Notes under the pieces: generated by a model
What the model saw: only the letters and a program-made list of their open reading frames with translations
Databases searched by the model: none
Told to the model about the DNA's origin: nothing
Shown: positions 51,243 through 59,432 of the stretch, one piece after another
Layout: the number at the start of each line of letters is the position of its first letter
How positions within the stretch are numbered: position 1 is the first letter of the stretch
Source of the DNA: DATFKA01 sp042095835
GTDB lineage: Bacteria; Bacteroidota; Bacteroidia; Chitinophagales; Saprospiraceae
Reading direction: 5' to 3'
Length of the DNA stretch: 64,000 nt
NCBI GenBank assembly: GCA_042095835.1
Contig: JBELML010000020.1
Coordinates: forward strand, 1-64,000
Translations under genes and position numbers: made by a program

Positions 51243-53216
51243 ATGCAAGATAAAACCAAATTACTGTGGACTCCAACTGAAAGTTTTCAGAAAAATAGCC
51301 ATCTCTCGCAGTATATGACCTGGCTTAAAAAAGAAAAGCAACTTGCTTTTCCAGACTATCAGTCACTGTGGCAATGGTCCACTCAAGAAGTGGCCGATTT
51401 TTGGCAGTCCATCTGGGAATATTTTGATATCCAATCCGAGGGAACCTACCAAAAGCCCTTATCCTATGAACAGATGCCCGATGTAAAATGGTTTGAGGGC
51501 ACAAGATTAAACTATGCGGAGCACCTTTTCAGGAAAGCCAATGAGGCCCATCCGGCCATTATATTCCAATCTGAAAATCAAGCTTATACCGAGATTTCCT
51601 GGGCAGACCTCCAAAAACAAACCGCTCAAGTTGCCGCCTACTTAAAGGAGGTGGGCGTTGGAGCTGGAGATCGTGTGGTAGCTTTTTTACCCAATATACC
51701 TGAAGCGAGCATTGCCTTCTTGGCTACCTGCTCCCTTGGTGCTGTCTGGTCCAGTTGCTCTCCCGACTTTGGAGCCAGCTCGGTAGTAGACCGCTTCCAG
51801 CAAATCGAACCTAAGGTCATCTTTGCAGTAGATGGTTACCAATATAATGCTAAAGCTTATGATAAAACGGCGGTCGTTTCAGCTATCATCCAGCAACTGC
51901 CCAGCGTAGAACAGGTTGTTTTTATCTCTTACCTAGATTCTAATGCAAGTCTTACAGAAGAGCGGCCGATTACTACCTGGGACCAGATACTCCAGTACCC
52001 AAGTAGCAATTTATCTTTTGAGCGAGTCGCTTTCGATCATCCGATTTGGGTTTTATATTCGTCTGGCACAACAGGGAAACCCAAAGCCATTACCCACGGG
52101 CATGGAGGTGCTCTTTTAGAGCATTACAAATACCTCGCCTTTCATAATGATGTACATCAAGGAGAACGATTTTTTTGGTACTCCACCACAGGTTGGATGA
52201 TGTGGAATTATGTCCACGCTGCTCTGCTTATGGGTGCTACCATAGTACTTTACGATGGCTCTCCAAGCTATCCTGAGCTAGATGTTTTGTGGGACTTGAC
52301 TGAAAAAGCAGGGATTCAGCATTTCGGCACCTCTGCCCCCTTTTTGGTAGCCTGTATGAAAAAAGGCTTACAGGTCGAGCAGCAGTTCGATTTATCAAAT
52401 CTGCGATCGATTAGTTCGACCGGAGCTCCCTTACCTCCCGAAGCCTTTGATTATGTATACGAGCATATCAAAAAAGACCTTTGGCTGGTATCGATGAGTG
52501 GCGGTACAGATGTATGCACCGCTTTTGTAGGTGGTAATCCTACCTCGGCCGTATACGAAGGCGAAATCCAGTGCAGAGCCTTAGGTTGCGCCCTGGAAGC
52601 CTGGGATGAAGATGGTCATGCGGTTGACAACGAAGTTGGCGAGATGGTCATCACTAAGCCAATGCCTTCTATGCCAATCTATTTCTGGAATGACCCTGAT
52701 GATATACGTTACCTGACCAGCTATTTTGCAAAGTTTGAAGGCATCTGGCGGCACGGCGATTGGATCAAAATCACGCCAAGAAATGGGCTCATCATCTATG
52801 GTCGCTCCGATGCGACGCTCAATCGACAAGGTATCCGTATCGGAACCGCCGAGATCTATCGCTCCGTCCATAAAATAGATAGTATAGCCGATAGCTTGGT
52901 GGTTAATTTAGAATTGAGCGGAGGCCGTCATTTTATGCCCCTTTTTGTAGTGTTACAAAAAGGGCAAACCCTCAGTAAGGTGATTATCGACCAAATCAAA
53001 AAGCAACTAAGGGCAGATTATACTCCACGCCATGTACCTGATGAAGTGATTGTCTGTAATGAAATACCCTACACAATAAGTGGAAAAAAACTAGAAGCTC
53101 CCGTCAAAAAAATCTTAATGGGTCTTCCAATTGGTAAAGCTGCCAATAAAGATGCTATGCGAAACCCTTGGTCTTTAGATTTTTTTATAAAATTTGCAGA
53201 AAATTTAAGACTTTAA
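51243..53216 (+). CDS. acsA-like: Acetoacetyl-CoA synthetase
   Basis: This 657-residue AMP-forming ligase converts acetoacetate, ATP and CoA to acetoacetyl-CoA. It has an N-terminal acetyl-CoA-synthetase-type domain (LWQWSTQEVADFWQSIWEYF) and the adenylation motif WVLYSSGTTGKPKAITHGHGG (about residues 270-290). FWYSTTGWMMWNY, SMSGGTDVCTAFVGGNP and YGRSDATLNRQGIRIGTAEIY follow. The C-terminal catalytic Lys lies in TISGKKLEAPVKK. Length and the SGGTDVC wording identify the acetoacetate group rather than acetyl-CoA synthetase. It is cytoplasmic and monocistronic, and followed by repeat-rich DNA. Confidence 0.9.
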   Translation: MQDKTKLLWTPTESFQKNSHLSQYMTWLKKEKQLAFPDYQSLWQWSTQEVADFWQSIWEYFDIQSEGTYQKPLSYEQMPDVKWFEGTRLNYAEHLFRKANEAHPAIIFQSENQAYTEISWADLQKQTAQVAAYLKEVGVGAGDRVVAFLPNIPEASIAFLATCSLGAVWSSCSPDFGASSVVDRFQQIEPKVIFAVDGYQYNAKAYDKTAVVSAIIQQLPSVEQVVFISYLDSNASLTEERPITTWDQILQYPSSNLSFERVAFDHPIWVLYSSGTTGKPKAITHGHGGALLEHYKYLAFHNDVHQGERFFWYSTTGWMMWNYVHAALLMGATIVLYDGSPSYPELDVLWDLTEKAGIQHFGTSAPFLVACMKKGLQVEQQFDLSNLRSISSTGAPLPPEAFDYVYEHIKKDLWLVSMSGGTDVCTAFVGGNPTSAVYEGEIQCRALGCALEAWDEDGHAVDNEVGEMVITKPMPSMPIYFWNDPDDIRYLTSYFAKFEGIWRHGDWIKITPRNGLIIYGRSDATLNRQGIRIGTAEIYRSVHKIDSIADSLVVNLELSGGRHFMPLFVVLQKGQTLSKVIIDQIKKQLRADYTPRHVPDEVIVCNEIPYTISGKKLEAPVKKILMGLPIGKAANKDAMRNPWSLDFFIKFAENLRL

Positions 53217-53284
53217 AGTCTGCTATAGAAGAGGACCAAGAGAGAATTAGGGTCAAAGGCCACTTGAAGTAAATTATTCAAACC

Positions 53285-53356
53285 GCATCCCGACTTCCGT
53301 TGCACTATGCCGGGATTAATTCGACCATCGCTGCTAAAGCATCGAGCCTTATTAAC
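53285..53356 (+). repeat. 72-bp hairpin element, copy B
   Basis: It begins GCATCCCGACTTCCGTTGC, continues CCGGGATTAATTCGACCATC and ends CTTATTAAC. ATCCCG and CGGGAT can pair. Compare 17857-17928 (inverted) and 53451-53523. Confidence 0.8.
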
Positions 53357-53365
53357 TTAAAACAT

Positions 53366-53450
53366 AAACAATGCGTGAAGGAGTGAATCCTTCAATGTGT
53401 GAATTACATACTACATAGCACGTAACACATAAAATATAGCACATAAAACA
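53366..53450. repeat. Simple-sequence spacer between hairpin copies B and C
   Basis: Two wordings are joined: GCGTGAAGGAGTGAATCC (TGAATG type) and ACATAGCACGTAACACATAA / ATATAGCACATAAAAC (the reverse complement of the TGTGCTATGT type at 17825-17860). No coding sequence. Confidence 0.6.
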
Positions 53451-53523
53451 GCATCCCGAAATCCAGTAGCGTTACTTCGGGATTAATTCGACCAACGCTG
53501 CTGAAGCATCGGGTCTCATTAAC
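53451..53523 (+). repeat. 72-bp hairpin element, copy C (purE leader)
   Basis: The arms ATCCCGAA and TTCGGGAT give an 8-bp stem, extended by two pairs compared with copies A and B. It then has ATTAATTCGACCAACGCTGC, GAAGCATCGGGTC and TCATTAAC. It ends 9 bases before the purE ATG, so it is in the purE leader or promoter. Confidence 0.8.
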
Positions 53524-53532
53524 TTAACACAC

Positions 53533-54036
53533 ATGATTAGTATCATTATGGGTTCGGATTCGGACCTTCCAGTCATGCGCAAAGCCGCAGACATTCTTAA
53601 AGAACTAGAAGTCCCTTTCGAATTGACTATTATTTCAGCGCACCGCACCCCTGAGCGTATGTTCGATTTTGCCCAAAACGCTCACAAACGGGGCATAAAA
53701 GCCATCGTAGCCGGAGCAGGTGGAGCAGCCCATTTACCGGGTATGGTCGCTGCCATCACACCACTACCAGTAGTTGGTGTACCGATTAAATCTTCGAATA
53801 GTATAGACGGATGGGACTCTGTTTTATCGATTTTACAAATGCCTGGTGGTGTGCCCGTAGCAACTGTTGCACTAGATGGTGCAAAAAACGCGGGTATCCT
53901 AGCTGCACAGATTGTAGGTTCGTCAGATCCTCAGGTACTACAAAAAGTTCTTGAGTACAAGCAGGGGCTTACCGCAGCCGTAAAAGCGAAGTATGAAAAA
54001 TTGGAGAAAGTAGGTTATGAGCAGTATAAAAAATAG
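53533..54036 (+). CDS. purE: 5-(carboxyamino)imidazole ribonucleotide mutase
   Basis: PurE converts N5-CAIR to CAIR in purine synthesis. The 167-residue class I protein has the substrate-binding start IIMGSDSDLPVMRKAAD, the conserved ISAHRTPERMFDFA with the catalytic His, AGAGGAAHLPGMVAAITPLPVVGVPI, and SILQMPGGVPVATVAL. Length and motifs are complete. purK is not adjacent in the window. Its leader is made of repeat elements rather than a recognisable promoter. Confidence 0.95.
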   Translation: MISIIMGSDSDLPVMRKAADILKELEVPFELTIISAHRTPERMFDFAQNAHKRGIKAIVAGAGGAAHLPGMVAAITPLPVVGVPIKSSNSIDGWDSVLSILQMPGGVPVATVALDGAKNAGILAAQIVGSSDPQVLQKVLEYKQGLTAAVKAKYEKLEKVGYEQYKK

Positions 54037-54104
54037 AACCACATAGAAAACAGTAGAAAACATAGTTCTTAAAACACCTATGTACCCTATGTCCCTATGT
54101 GGTT
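54037..54104. repeat. Inverted repeat between purE and the OmpA-like gene
   Basis: AACCACATAG (54037-54046) and CTATGTGGTT (54095-54104) pair perfectly over 10 bases, around simple ACATAG/CTATGT wording. A TTTTATCTT follows on the + strand, so it may end purE transcription. Confidence 0.5.
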
Positions 54105-54146
54105 TTATCTTAAATGTCCTTATAATCCCTTATATGGTTCAAAAGA

Positions 54147-55772
54147 CTAAGGAATAAATAATTCGAATTGTACCCTACGGTTCAATTGCCTACCTGCACT
54201 GCGACTATTATCTGCTATAGGTTGTGCATCCCCGTAACCGATGAAGCGCAACCTAGTAGGATCGATACCCTTACTGACAAGATAGGTATAGCAAGATTGG
54301 GCGCGGTCCTCAGATAATATTTGATTATTCTCAGGATTCCCTGTATTATCGGTGTGACCTGAAATCCTAAGGTAATAAGAAGGATAACGCTCTAAAATAG
54401 TTGCAATCTGGTCTAGCGTCGCATTCGACTCCGAAAGTAAAATAGCACTCCCAGGACTGAATCGCACTGCCCGCATCGCAAATTCTAAAACTTCTTTATC
54501 TTCTTCCTTGATCTCTGGGCAGCCATCATTCTCAACTGGGCCCGCATTGTAAATACATTTATCTTTTCCATCATCGACTCCATCTCCGTCACTATCCGGG
54601 CAACCGCTAAAAGTACCCTTTACCGCTGGGCAGCGATCATCCTTATCCACAAATCCATCACCATCGGTATCTGGACAACCTTTATTCTCTACACTACCTT
54701 GCAACTTTGGACACTCATCGTCTTTATCAGCCACACCGTCTTTATCCAAATCGGGACAGCCATTAAGTAGACCGACTAGATTTGGACACTCATCATCTTG
54801 GTCTAAAACGCCATCGCCATCTGTGTCGGTAGGTTCTGGACAACCATTGCGTTCTTTAGACCCAGCATCATCGGGGCATTCATCGTCAAGGTCTTTTATA
54901 CCATCTCCATCTGTATCTGGGCAACCGTCAAATTGGGCTAACCCTGCTGTTTCAGGACATTGATCGTCCTTGTCGGCCAGGCCATCTTCATCACTATCGG
55001 GGCAACCATTCAAAGTGCCAGCCGTTTCGGGGCAGGCATCATCACTATCGGCTACTCCGTCTCCATCTTTATCTGGACAGCCTTTGGTCAAGGCAGTACC
55101 CGCTTCATCAGCACACTCATCTTCCAGGTCGGAAACCCCATCGCCGTCCCGATCTGGACAACCCATCATTTCTGCTGTCCCGGACAATTCGGGGCAATTA
55201 TCTTGATCATTAAGTACACCGTCGCCATCTAAATCATCCAGATTTTTGGTCATGCCGCCTAGTTTATACACAAAACCAAGGCCCAGTTGGACATTATCTC
55301 TTTGGGTTTCATCACTGACTCGATATTCTGCCTGAATATTAAGGTAAGAATTCGTTCCTATGCGGATATCTGTACCCAAGCCAACAGGAATCTGTGCATT
55401 GCCCACACCATCCGATTCACTGACGTAGCCATAACCTGCAAATACATAGGGAACAAAGCGTGCGTTTGGATCATAGAGTTGACCTCTCAGGATACCATCG
55501 ATACTGAAAAAATTCCGGTTATTGACATCGTCCACCACATCAATAAATCCAGCTTTCAGAGGTACACCAAAAGAAAAATAGTTGCCAAAATTTCTACGAT
55601 AGAAGACTTCAAGTCCATTGGTGATATCACCGTCTACAGAATTGGGATTACTGTAATCGATAAAAAGGACTTTCGCGCCTACAAAGTTTTTTCCATCCAT
55701 CGGTTCTTGGGCCAATAAGCCTACTTGCAATAGTAGACAGGCACCAAATAAGAGTGCTTTTATGCCATTCAT
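54147..55772 (-). CDS. OmpA-family outer membrane protein with thrombospondin type 3 repeats
   Basis: The 541-residue protein has a signal peptide (through ...VGLLAQ) and an N-terminal 8-strand-like beta-barrel (about residues 25-172). About ten calcium-binding TSP3 repeats of the DxDGDGVxDxxDxCP type follow (about 177-415). The C-terminal OmpA domain (about 430-541) binds peptidoglycan; ISGHTDNTGNPENNQILSEDRA and RLRFIGYGDAQP are its core. It links the outer membrane to the cell wall. Monocistronic. The repeat region is coding, not a CRISPR array. Confidence 0.9.
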   Translation of the reverse strand: MNGIKALLFGACLLLQVGLLAQEPMDGKNFVGAKVLFIDYSNPNSVDGDITNGLEVFYRRNFGNYFSFGVPLKAGFIDVVDDVNNRNFFSIDGILRGQLYDPNARFVPYVFAGYGYVSESDGVGNAQIPVGLGTDIRIGTNSYLNIQAEYRVSDETQRDNVQLGLGFVYKLGGMTKNLDDLDGDGVLNDQDNCPELSGTAEMMGCPDRDGDGVSDLEDECADEAGTALTKGCPDKDGDGVADSDDACPETAGTLNGCPDSDEDGLADKDDQCPETAGLAQFDGCPDTDGDGIKDLDDECPDDAGSKERNGCPEPTDTDGDGVLDQDDECPNLVGLLNGCPDLDKDGVADKDDECPKLQGSVENKGCPDTDGDGFVDKDDRCPAVKGTFSGCPDSDGDGVDDGKDKCIYNAGPVENDGCPEIKEEDKEVLEFAMRAVRFSPGSAILLSESNATLDQIATILERYPSYYLRISGHTDNTGNPENNQILSEDRAQSCYTYLVSKGIDPTRLRFIGYGDAQPIADNSRSAGRQLNRRVQFELFIP

Positions 55773-56260
55773 GTTTTCAAATAGTATGTGAGGTAATCAT
55801 CCTCGATTATTCAGATTAACCAAATCAACCAAGCATATTACTTCGTGTAATAAAGTTATTTCATAGTATATAAAACCCGTCTTGTTTGTATTAGGTATTG
55901 GTAGTAGAAAGGTCGCTCTAAAGTCTAAATTGTAAGCTAAAGGTTATCTTGAAAGCCAAAATAGTAAATATTAGAAATAATTCAAACATGTGAAAAACAT
56001 ATCCTTTTTCATAAATTATCAAAAAAATGATGTGAGTAAACTTTTGGCTAAGATTAATACCAGCTTTTGTGTTTTATTTCTATATTGTAGCGTCCCTCTA
56101 AGTACCATTCAACAAACGGAATTCTTAATAAAAATTCTGCCCTTCTTTGTTTCAAAGAGCAATTAAGTTTACCTCAAGCTAGTGTAAACTATTAAATTCT
56201 GTATTACATATTCAAGCATTTTAATATTCAATTTTCAAACCAACACTCAATCCAAAAACG
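55773..56260. other. Gene-free divergent region
   Basis: There are 488 AT-rich bases between the divergent OmpA-like and subtilase genes. I see only small features: ATTAC/GTAAT around 55839-55853 and CTTTG/CAAAG at 56145-56157. No gene, RNA motif or consensus promoter was recognised. Confidence 0.5.
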
Positions 56261-57814
56261 ATGAGAAAAAACCGCATTTTACTCTTTATCCTTATACTAG
56301 GATTTACCGCTTGTCAAGAAGATCCTATTGTACAGGTCAATCAGCTAGACATCTCCGCTCAAGAATGGCCAGAAGAGCCGCTTAGCAAAGAGGAGATTAA
56401 TGATTTTGCGCTTTTACAGCTCCAACGCTATGACGAATTTCACTGGAGTGCAGCTAGTGATTTTATGATTTATAGTGCCGCTGTACGCACCGATTCTATT
56501 ATGGCCATCGGCTTCCAAATCGAAGGCTTCGAAAACATCAATGATCGTATGCATGAGGTGGATATGCAAGCTCCAGCATGGCAGCAGAAACGCCAGGAAA
56601 TTCTCGATTACATTGTTGAATTCACTAAACAAACAGGCCCTAACCAGGATATAAGCGCAGAAGATTTAATGCCCTTTGGACTTGATGCCTACCTCCCAGC
56701 AATCGATATTAAAATTTCCAATCCAGACCTCGTCAGCGCTCTCCGACAAAGAGAGGACATCAGGTACGTCGAACCGATGGGCTACGGTTCTGAACCGATA
56801 GGTTTGCGCTCGGATTCTGGCTGTGATGTTCAGGCCAATAATAATATTGATGGCAATGACTTCAGCTATACTTCACCAGATGCTCGTGTTTCTTGGCATC
56901 TCAAGGAGATGAATGTAGATGATGCATGGAATGTAAGTTCTGGTAGCGGCATTACCATCTCTATTTTGGATACCGGCACCTCTCCTAATCAATCCAAACT
57001 GAATGGCAGCTTCAACCAAGGAGAATCCACAGGTCGTACACTGACTCGTAAAGGATACTACCGAACGGGTTGGTGGTGGAATAAAAAAATAGACGGGCCT
57101 GATGATCGATGTGGCCACGGTACTCAAATGGCTGGTCTAGCAGTAGCCCCTAAAGGATTCAATAAAACGACAGTAGGCGCTGCTTATGGTGCCAACTTAG
57201 TCGCGCTGAGAGTAACGAGCGACGTTGTCATCAACAGCTCGGATGAGAAAAGAGGTGTAGCCGATGGCTTAACCTATTCTGCGAATCGCTCCGACGTAAA
57301 AGTGATCAGTATGTCGATAGGTGATGTCTTCTCGAGTAGTCGCGTGGCAGATGCTGTAAGATATGCTTATGGTAGAGGAAAGTTGATTTTTGCTGCTGCG
57401 GGTACTTCCCTAAGTTGGACCTCCTGGTATGGCGTCATCTTTCCAGCTACCATGAATGAAACTGTAGCCGTAACAGGTGTAAAAGATGGTTTCCCTCTAC
57501 AAAAGTGTAATACCTGCCATGATGGTTCAAAGGTTGATTTTGTGGCCGTTATGCAAAGAAGAAGCAATAATGACCGAGTAGCTTTGACACTAGCTACCTC
57601 GGGTAATACTCCGGCCAATGTAGGAGGTTCTTCTGCTGCCACGGCTACTACCGCAGGGATCGCTGCACTAGTGTGGGCGACCAATCCAGGAATGTCTCGA
57701 ACTTCTGTATTAAATAGATTAAAAAATGCATCCCAATTTTATCCCTCCCGAGATGGTAATTTCGGCTGGGGAAGAATCGATGCAGATGCTGCTGTCAGAG
57801 GACAAGGTTATTAG
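56261..57814 (+). CDS. S8 (subtilisin-like) lipoprotein peptidase
   Basis: The 517-residue protein has a lipoprotein signal (LGFTAC, Cys18), an N-terminal region that may be an inhibitor-like propeptide (about 30-200), then the S8 domain. The catalytic residues are Asp in ISILDTGTS (D237), His in RCGHGTQMAG (H286) and Ser in VGGSSAATATTAG (S458 by alignment to GTSxAxP). The usual Pro after the nucleophile is Thr here. No T9SS domain is present, unlike the other subtilase at 30431. A Cys pair in CNTCHDG near residue 417 may form a disulfide or bind metal. A strong bidirectional terminator follows. Confidence 0.88.
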   Translation: MRKNRILLFILILGFTACQEDPIVQVNQLDISAQEWPEEPLSKEEINDFALLQLQRYDEFHWSAASDFMIYSAAVRTDSIMAIGFQIEGFENINDRMHEVDMQAPAWQQKRQEILDYIVEFTKQTGPNQDISAEDLMPFGLDAYLPAIDIKISNPDLVSALRQREDIRYVEPMGYGSEPIGLRSDSGCDVQANNNIDGNDFSYTSPDARVSWHLKEMNVDDAWNVSSGSGITISILDTGTSPNQSKLNGSFNQGESTGRTLTRKGYYRTGWWWNKKIDGPDDRCGHGTQMAGLAVAPKGFNKTTVGAAYGANLVALRVTSDVVINSSDEKRGVADGLTYSANRSDVKVISMSIGDVFSSSRVADAVRYAYGRGKLIFAAAGTSLSWTSWYGVIFPATMNETVAVTGVKDGFPLQKCNTCHDGSKVDFVAVMQRRSNNDRVALTLATSGNTPANVGGSSAATATTAGIAALVWATNPGMSRTSVLNRLKNASQFYPSRDGNFGWGRIDADAAVRGQGY

Positions 57815-57835
57815 ACGACGATTTTGTACGATGCT

Positions 57836-57867
57836 ATGGGCTTTCGGATATCTTTCCGAAAGCCTAT
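57836..57867. terminator. Bidirectional terminator
   Basis: GGCTTTCGGA and TCCGAAAGCC pair over 10 bases, extended outward by three A-T or G-T pairs, with a run of T on the + strand. It separates the convergent subtilase and sulfatase genes. Confidence 0.85.
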
Positions 57868-57869
57868 TT

Positions 57870-59330
57870 TTATTCATATTTCCATTTGTAGGCCCAAGGA
57901 TCACTAGTCATCTGCTGGAAATTTTGAATCTTTAATTGTAAGCCTTCCAAAATTTCCTGGTATTTAGGGTCTGCCGATAGGTTAAAGGTTTCATTGGGAT
58001 CGGTATTAAGGTCGTACAACTCAAACCTTGGTCGATATAGAAACTCCTGAATGGGTTTTTTCCCTAACCTTTCTACCTTCTGCTCTAGTAAGCTCTGCCA
58101 GGTTTTTGACTCAAACAAGTCAGAAGCAAAAGGATATTCAAGGCCATTTGCTAGGTTCATAATCATTTTGTACCGCTCTCCTCTCACCACACGCATAGGG
58201 TAATACATCGTTACTTCATGAAAGGTATGCGAGGCATAGATTTCTTGTCTATCCCAAGTGCCTCCCTCTAGAACTGGCTTAAAAGAGCTACCGTGAAAAG
58301 CAAGCGTAGTATCCATAGCTGCCGCAAAATCAAGGATGGTGGGCGTCAAGTCGGCCCAGGTCACCATAGCATTAGTGCTAGATGCCTTGTTTTGCTGCGG
58401 CGCTTTGACAATCAGCGGTAGCTGCATACCAGCCTCGTAAAGAGTAGTTTTTGCACCTGGGAATGCCATTCCATTATCAGAAATATAGATAATCAAGGTA
58501 TTTTCATACTCACCAGCTGCTTTCAGGTATTCAATCAGCTTTCCGACACCTTGATCCAATCTAGAAATGGATTGGTAATACTGGGCCATCTCCGCTCGGG
58601 TAGCTTTCGTATCGGTCAAGTGTGGCGGTACTATGACTTCGTCTAGCGTATATTTTATTGGCGATACACCAGGGTAGGCTTCCAAGCGATTCCCAAAGCG
58701 ATCTGGTTGGTAGGGAAGTTCCTCTGCAAAACCGCCACCCCGATGAGGATCAGAAAAGCAAAAATAAAGGAAAAAGGGGTCCTCACTCTCTTCGATGAAG
58801 GCCGCACTTTTATCAGCCATTTCCACCGGACTGCGCGCACTAGCCTGCAAATGCTGCTGAAATTGAAAAACCCGCTCTGGTGCTAAATGATATTTCCCTA
58901 CCCTAGCCGTTCGGTAGCCTTGATCTGCAAGTAAAACAGGCAGGGTTTTCAAGTCCTCAAAAGCGCTAAAATGATGAAAAGCGTGCATGTGGCCATAATG
59001 ACCATTCGCATGATTGTGTAAGCCTGAAAGGATTACCGACCTACTTGCACTACAGCTTGCAGTCGTACAAAAAGCCCGGTTAAACAAGGTTCCTGTAGCA
59101 GCCAAAGCATCAAGATGTGGGGTCTTGATCACAGGATTACCGTAGGCACCCAAAGCGTCTTTGCCATGGTCATCAGCGACCATGAGGACGATATTGGGGG
59201 GATCTGCTCTATTGGTTTCTTCCTTTCTAATTGAATTGCCATCCTCACAGGAAAGCATCAAAGACAATAAGAGTGGCCAGAGTAGTAGCTTGCTTCTCAA
59301 CATAAGACTTGGGATTGTTGAACTATTCAT
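57870..59330 (-). CDS. Sulfatase, N-sulfoglucosamine sulfohydrolase-like
   Basis: This exported sulfatase (about 486 residues) has a lipoprotein signal (MLRSKLLLWPLLLSLMLSC). The metal site opens in PNIVLMVADDHGKDALGAYG; the formylglycine motif CSASR lies in TTASCSASRSVILSGLHNHANG; SISRLDQGVGKLIEYL and IIYISDNGMAFPGAKTTLYEAG follow. The wording closely tracks heparan N-sulfatases (SGSH, S1_8-like), including HYGHMHAFHHF and FSDPHRGG, so removal of N-sulfate from heparan-type or similar glycans is inferred. The ATG at 59330 (or 59303) is preferred because longer frames run into the terminator at 59377-59411. No maturating enzyme is nearby. Confidence 0.87.
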   Translation of the reverse strand: MNSSTIPSLMLRSKLLLWPLLLSLMLSCEDGNSIRKEETNRADPPNIVLMVADDHGKDALGAYGNPVIKTPHLDALAATGTLFNRAFCTTASCSASRSVILSGLHNHANGHYGHMHAFHHFSAFEDLKTLPVLLADQGYRTARVGKYHLAPERVFQFQQHLQASARSPVEMADKSAAFIEESEDPFFLYFCFSDPHRGGGFAEELPYQPDRFGNRLEAYPGVSPIKYTLDEVIVPPHLTDTKATRAEMAQYYQSISRLDQGVGKLIEYLKAAGEYENTLIIYISDNGMAFPGAKTTLYEAGMQLPLIVKAPQQNKASSTNAMVTWADLTPTILDFAAAMDTTLAFHGSSFKPVLEGGTWDRQEIYASHTFHEVTMYYPMRVVRGERYKMIMNLANGLEYPFASDLFESKTWQSLLEQKVERLGKKPIQEFLYRPRFELYDLNTDPNETFNLSADPKYQEILEGLQLKIQNFQQMTSDPWAYKWKYE

Positions 59331-59376
59331 TTTATTAAAATAGCTCATCTTTAGCAAAAACAAGTGATATCGAAAC

Positions 59377-59411
59377 AAAAAGCCATAACCAGGACTGGCT
59401 ACGGCTTTTTT
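59377..59411 (-). terminator. Terminator after the cytochrome c peroxidase gene
   Basis: AAAAAGCC and GGCTTTTT enclose an inner stem (ACCA/TGGC-type with mismatches). On the minus strand a run of T follows. It lies 22 bases after the peroxidase stop and inside the longest possible sulfatase frame. Confidence 0.75.
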
Positions 59412-59432
59412 AAGAACCCTCATTCCACCTTT

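Noticed and set aside
54540..55250. Regular ~70-100-bp repeats that might suggest a CRISPR array
   Set aside because: They are in-frame calcium-binding TSP3 repeats inside the OmpA-family gene. Units vary and no constant repeat-spacer pattern exists.
59331..59423. ATG at 59423 as the sulfatase start
   Set aside because: The extra codons run through the peroxidase terminator hairpin and precede the lipoprotein signal.
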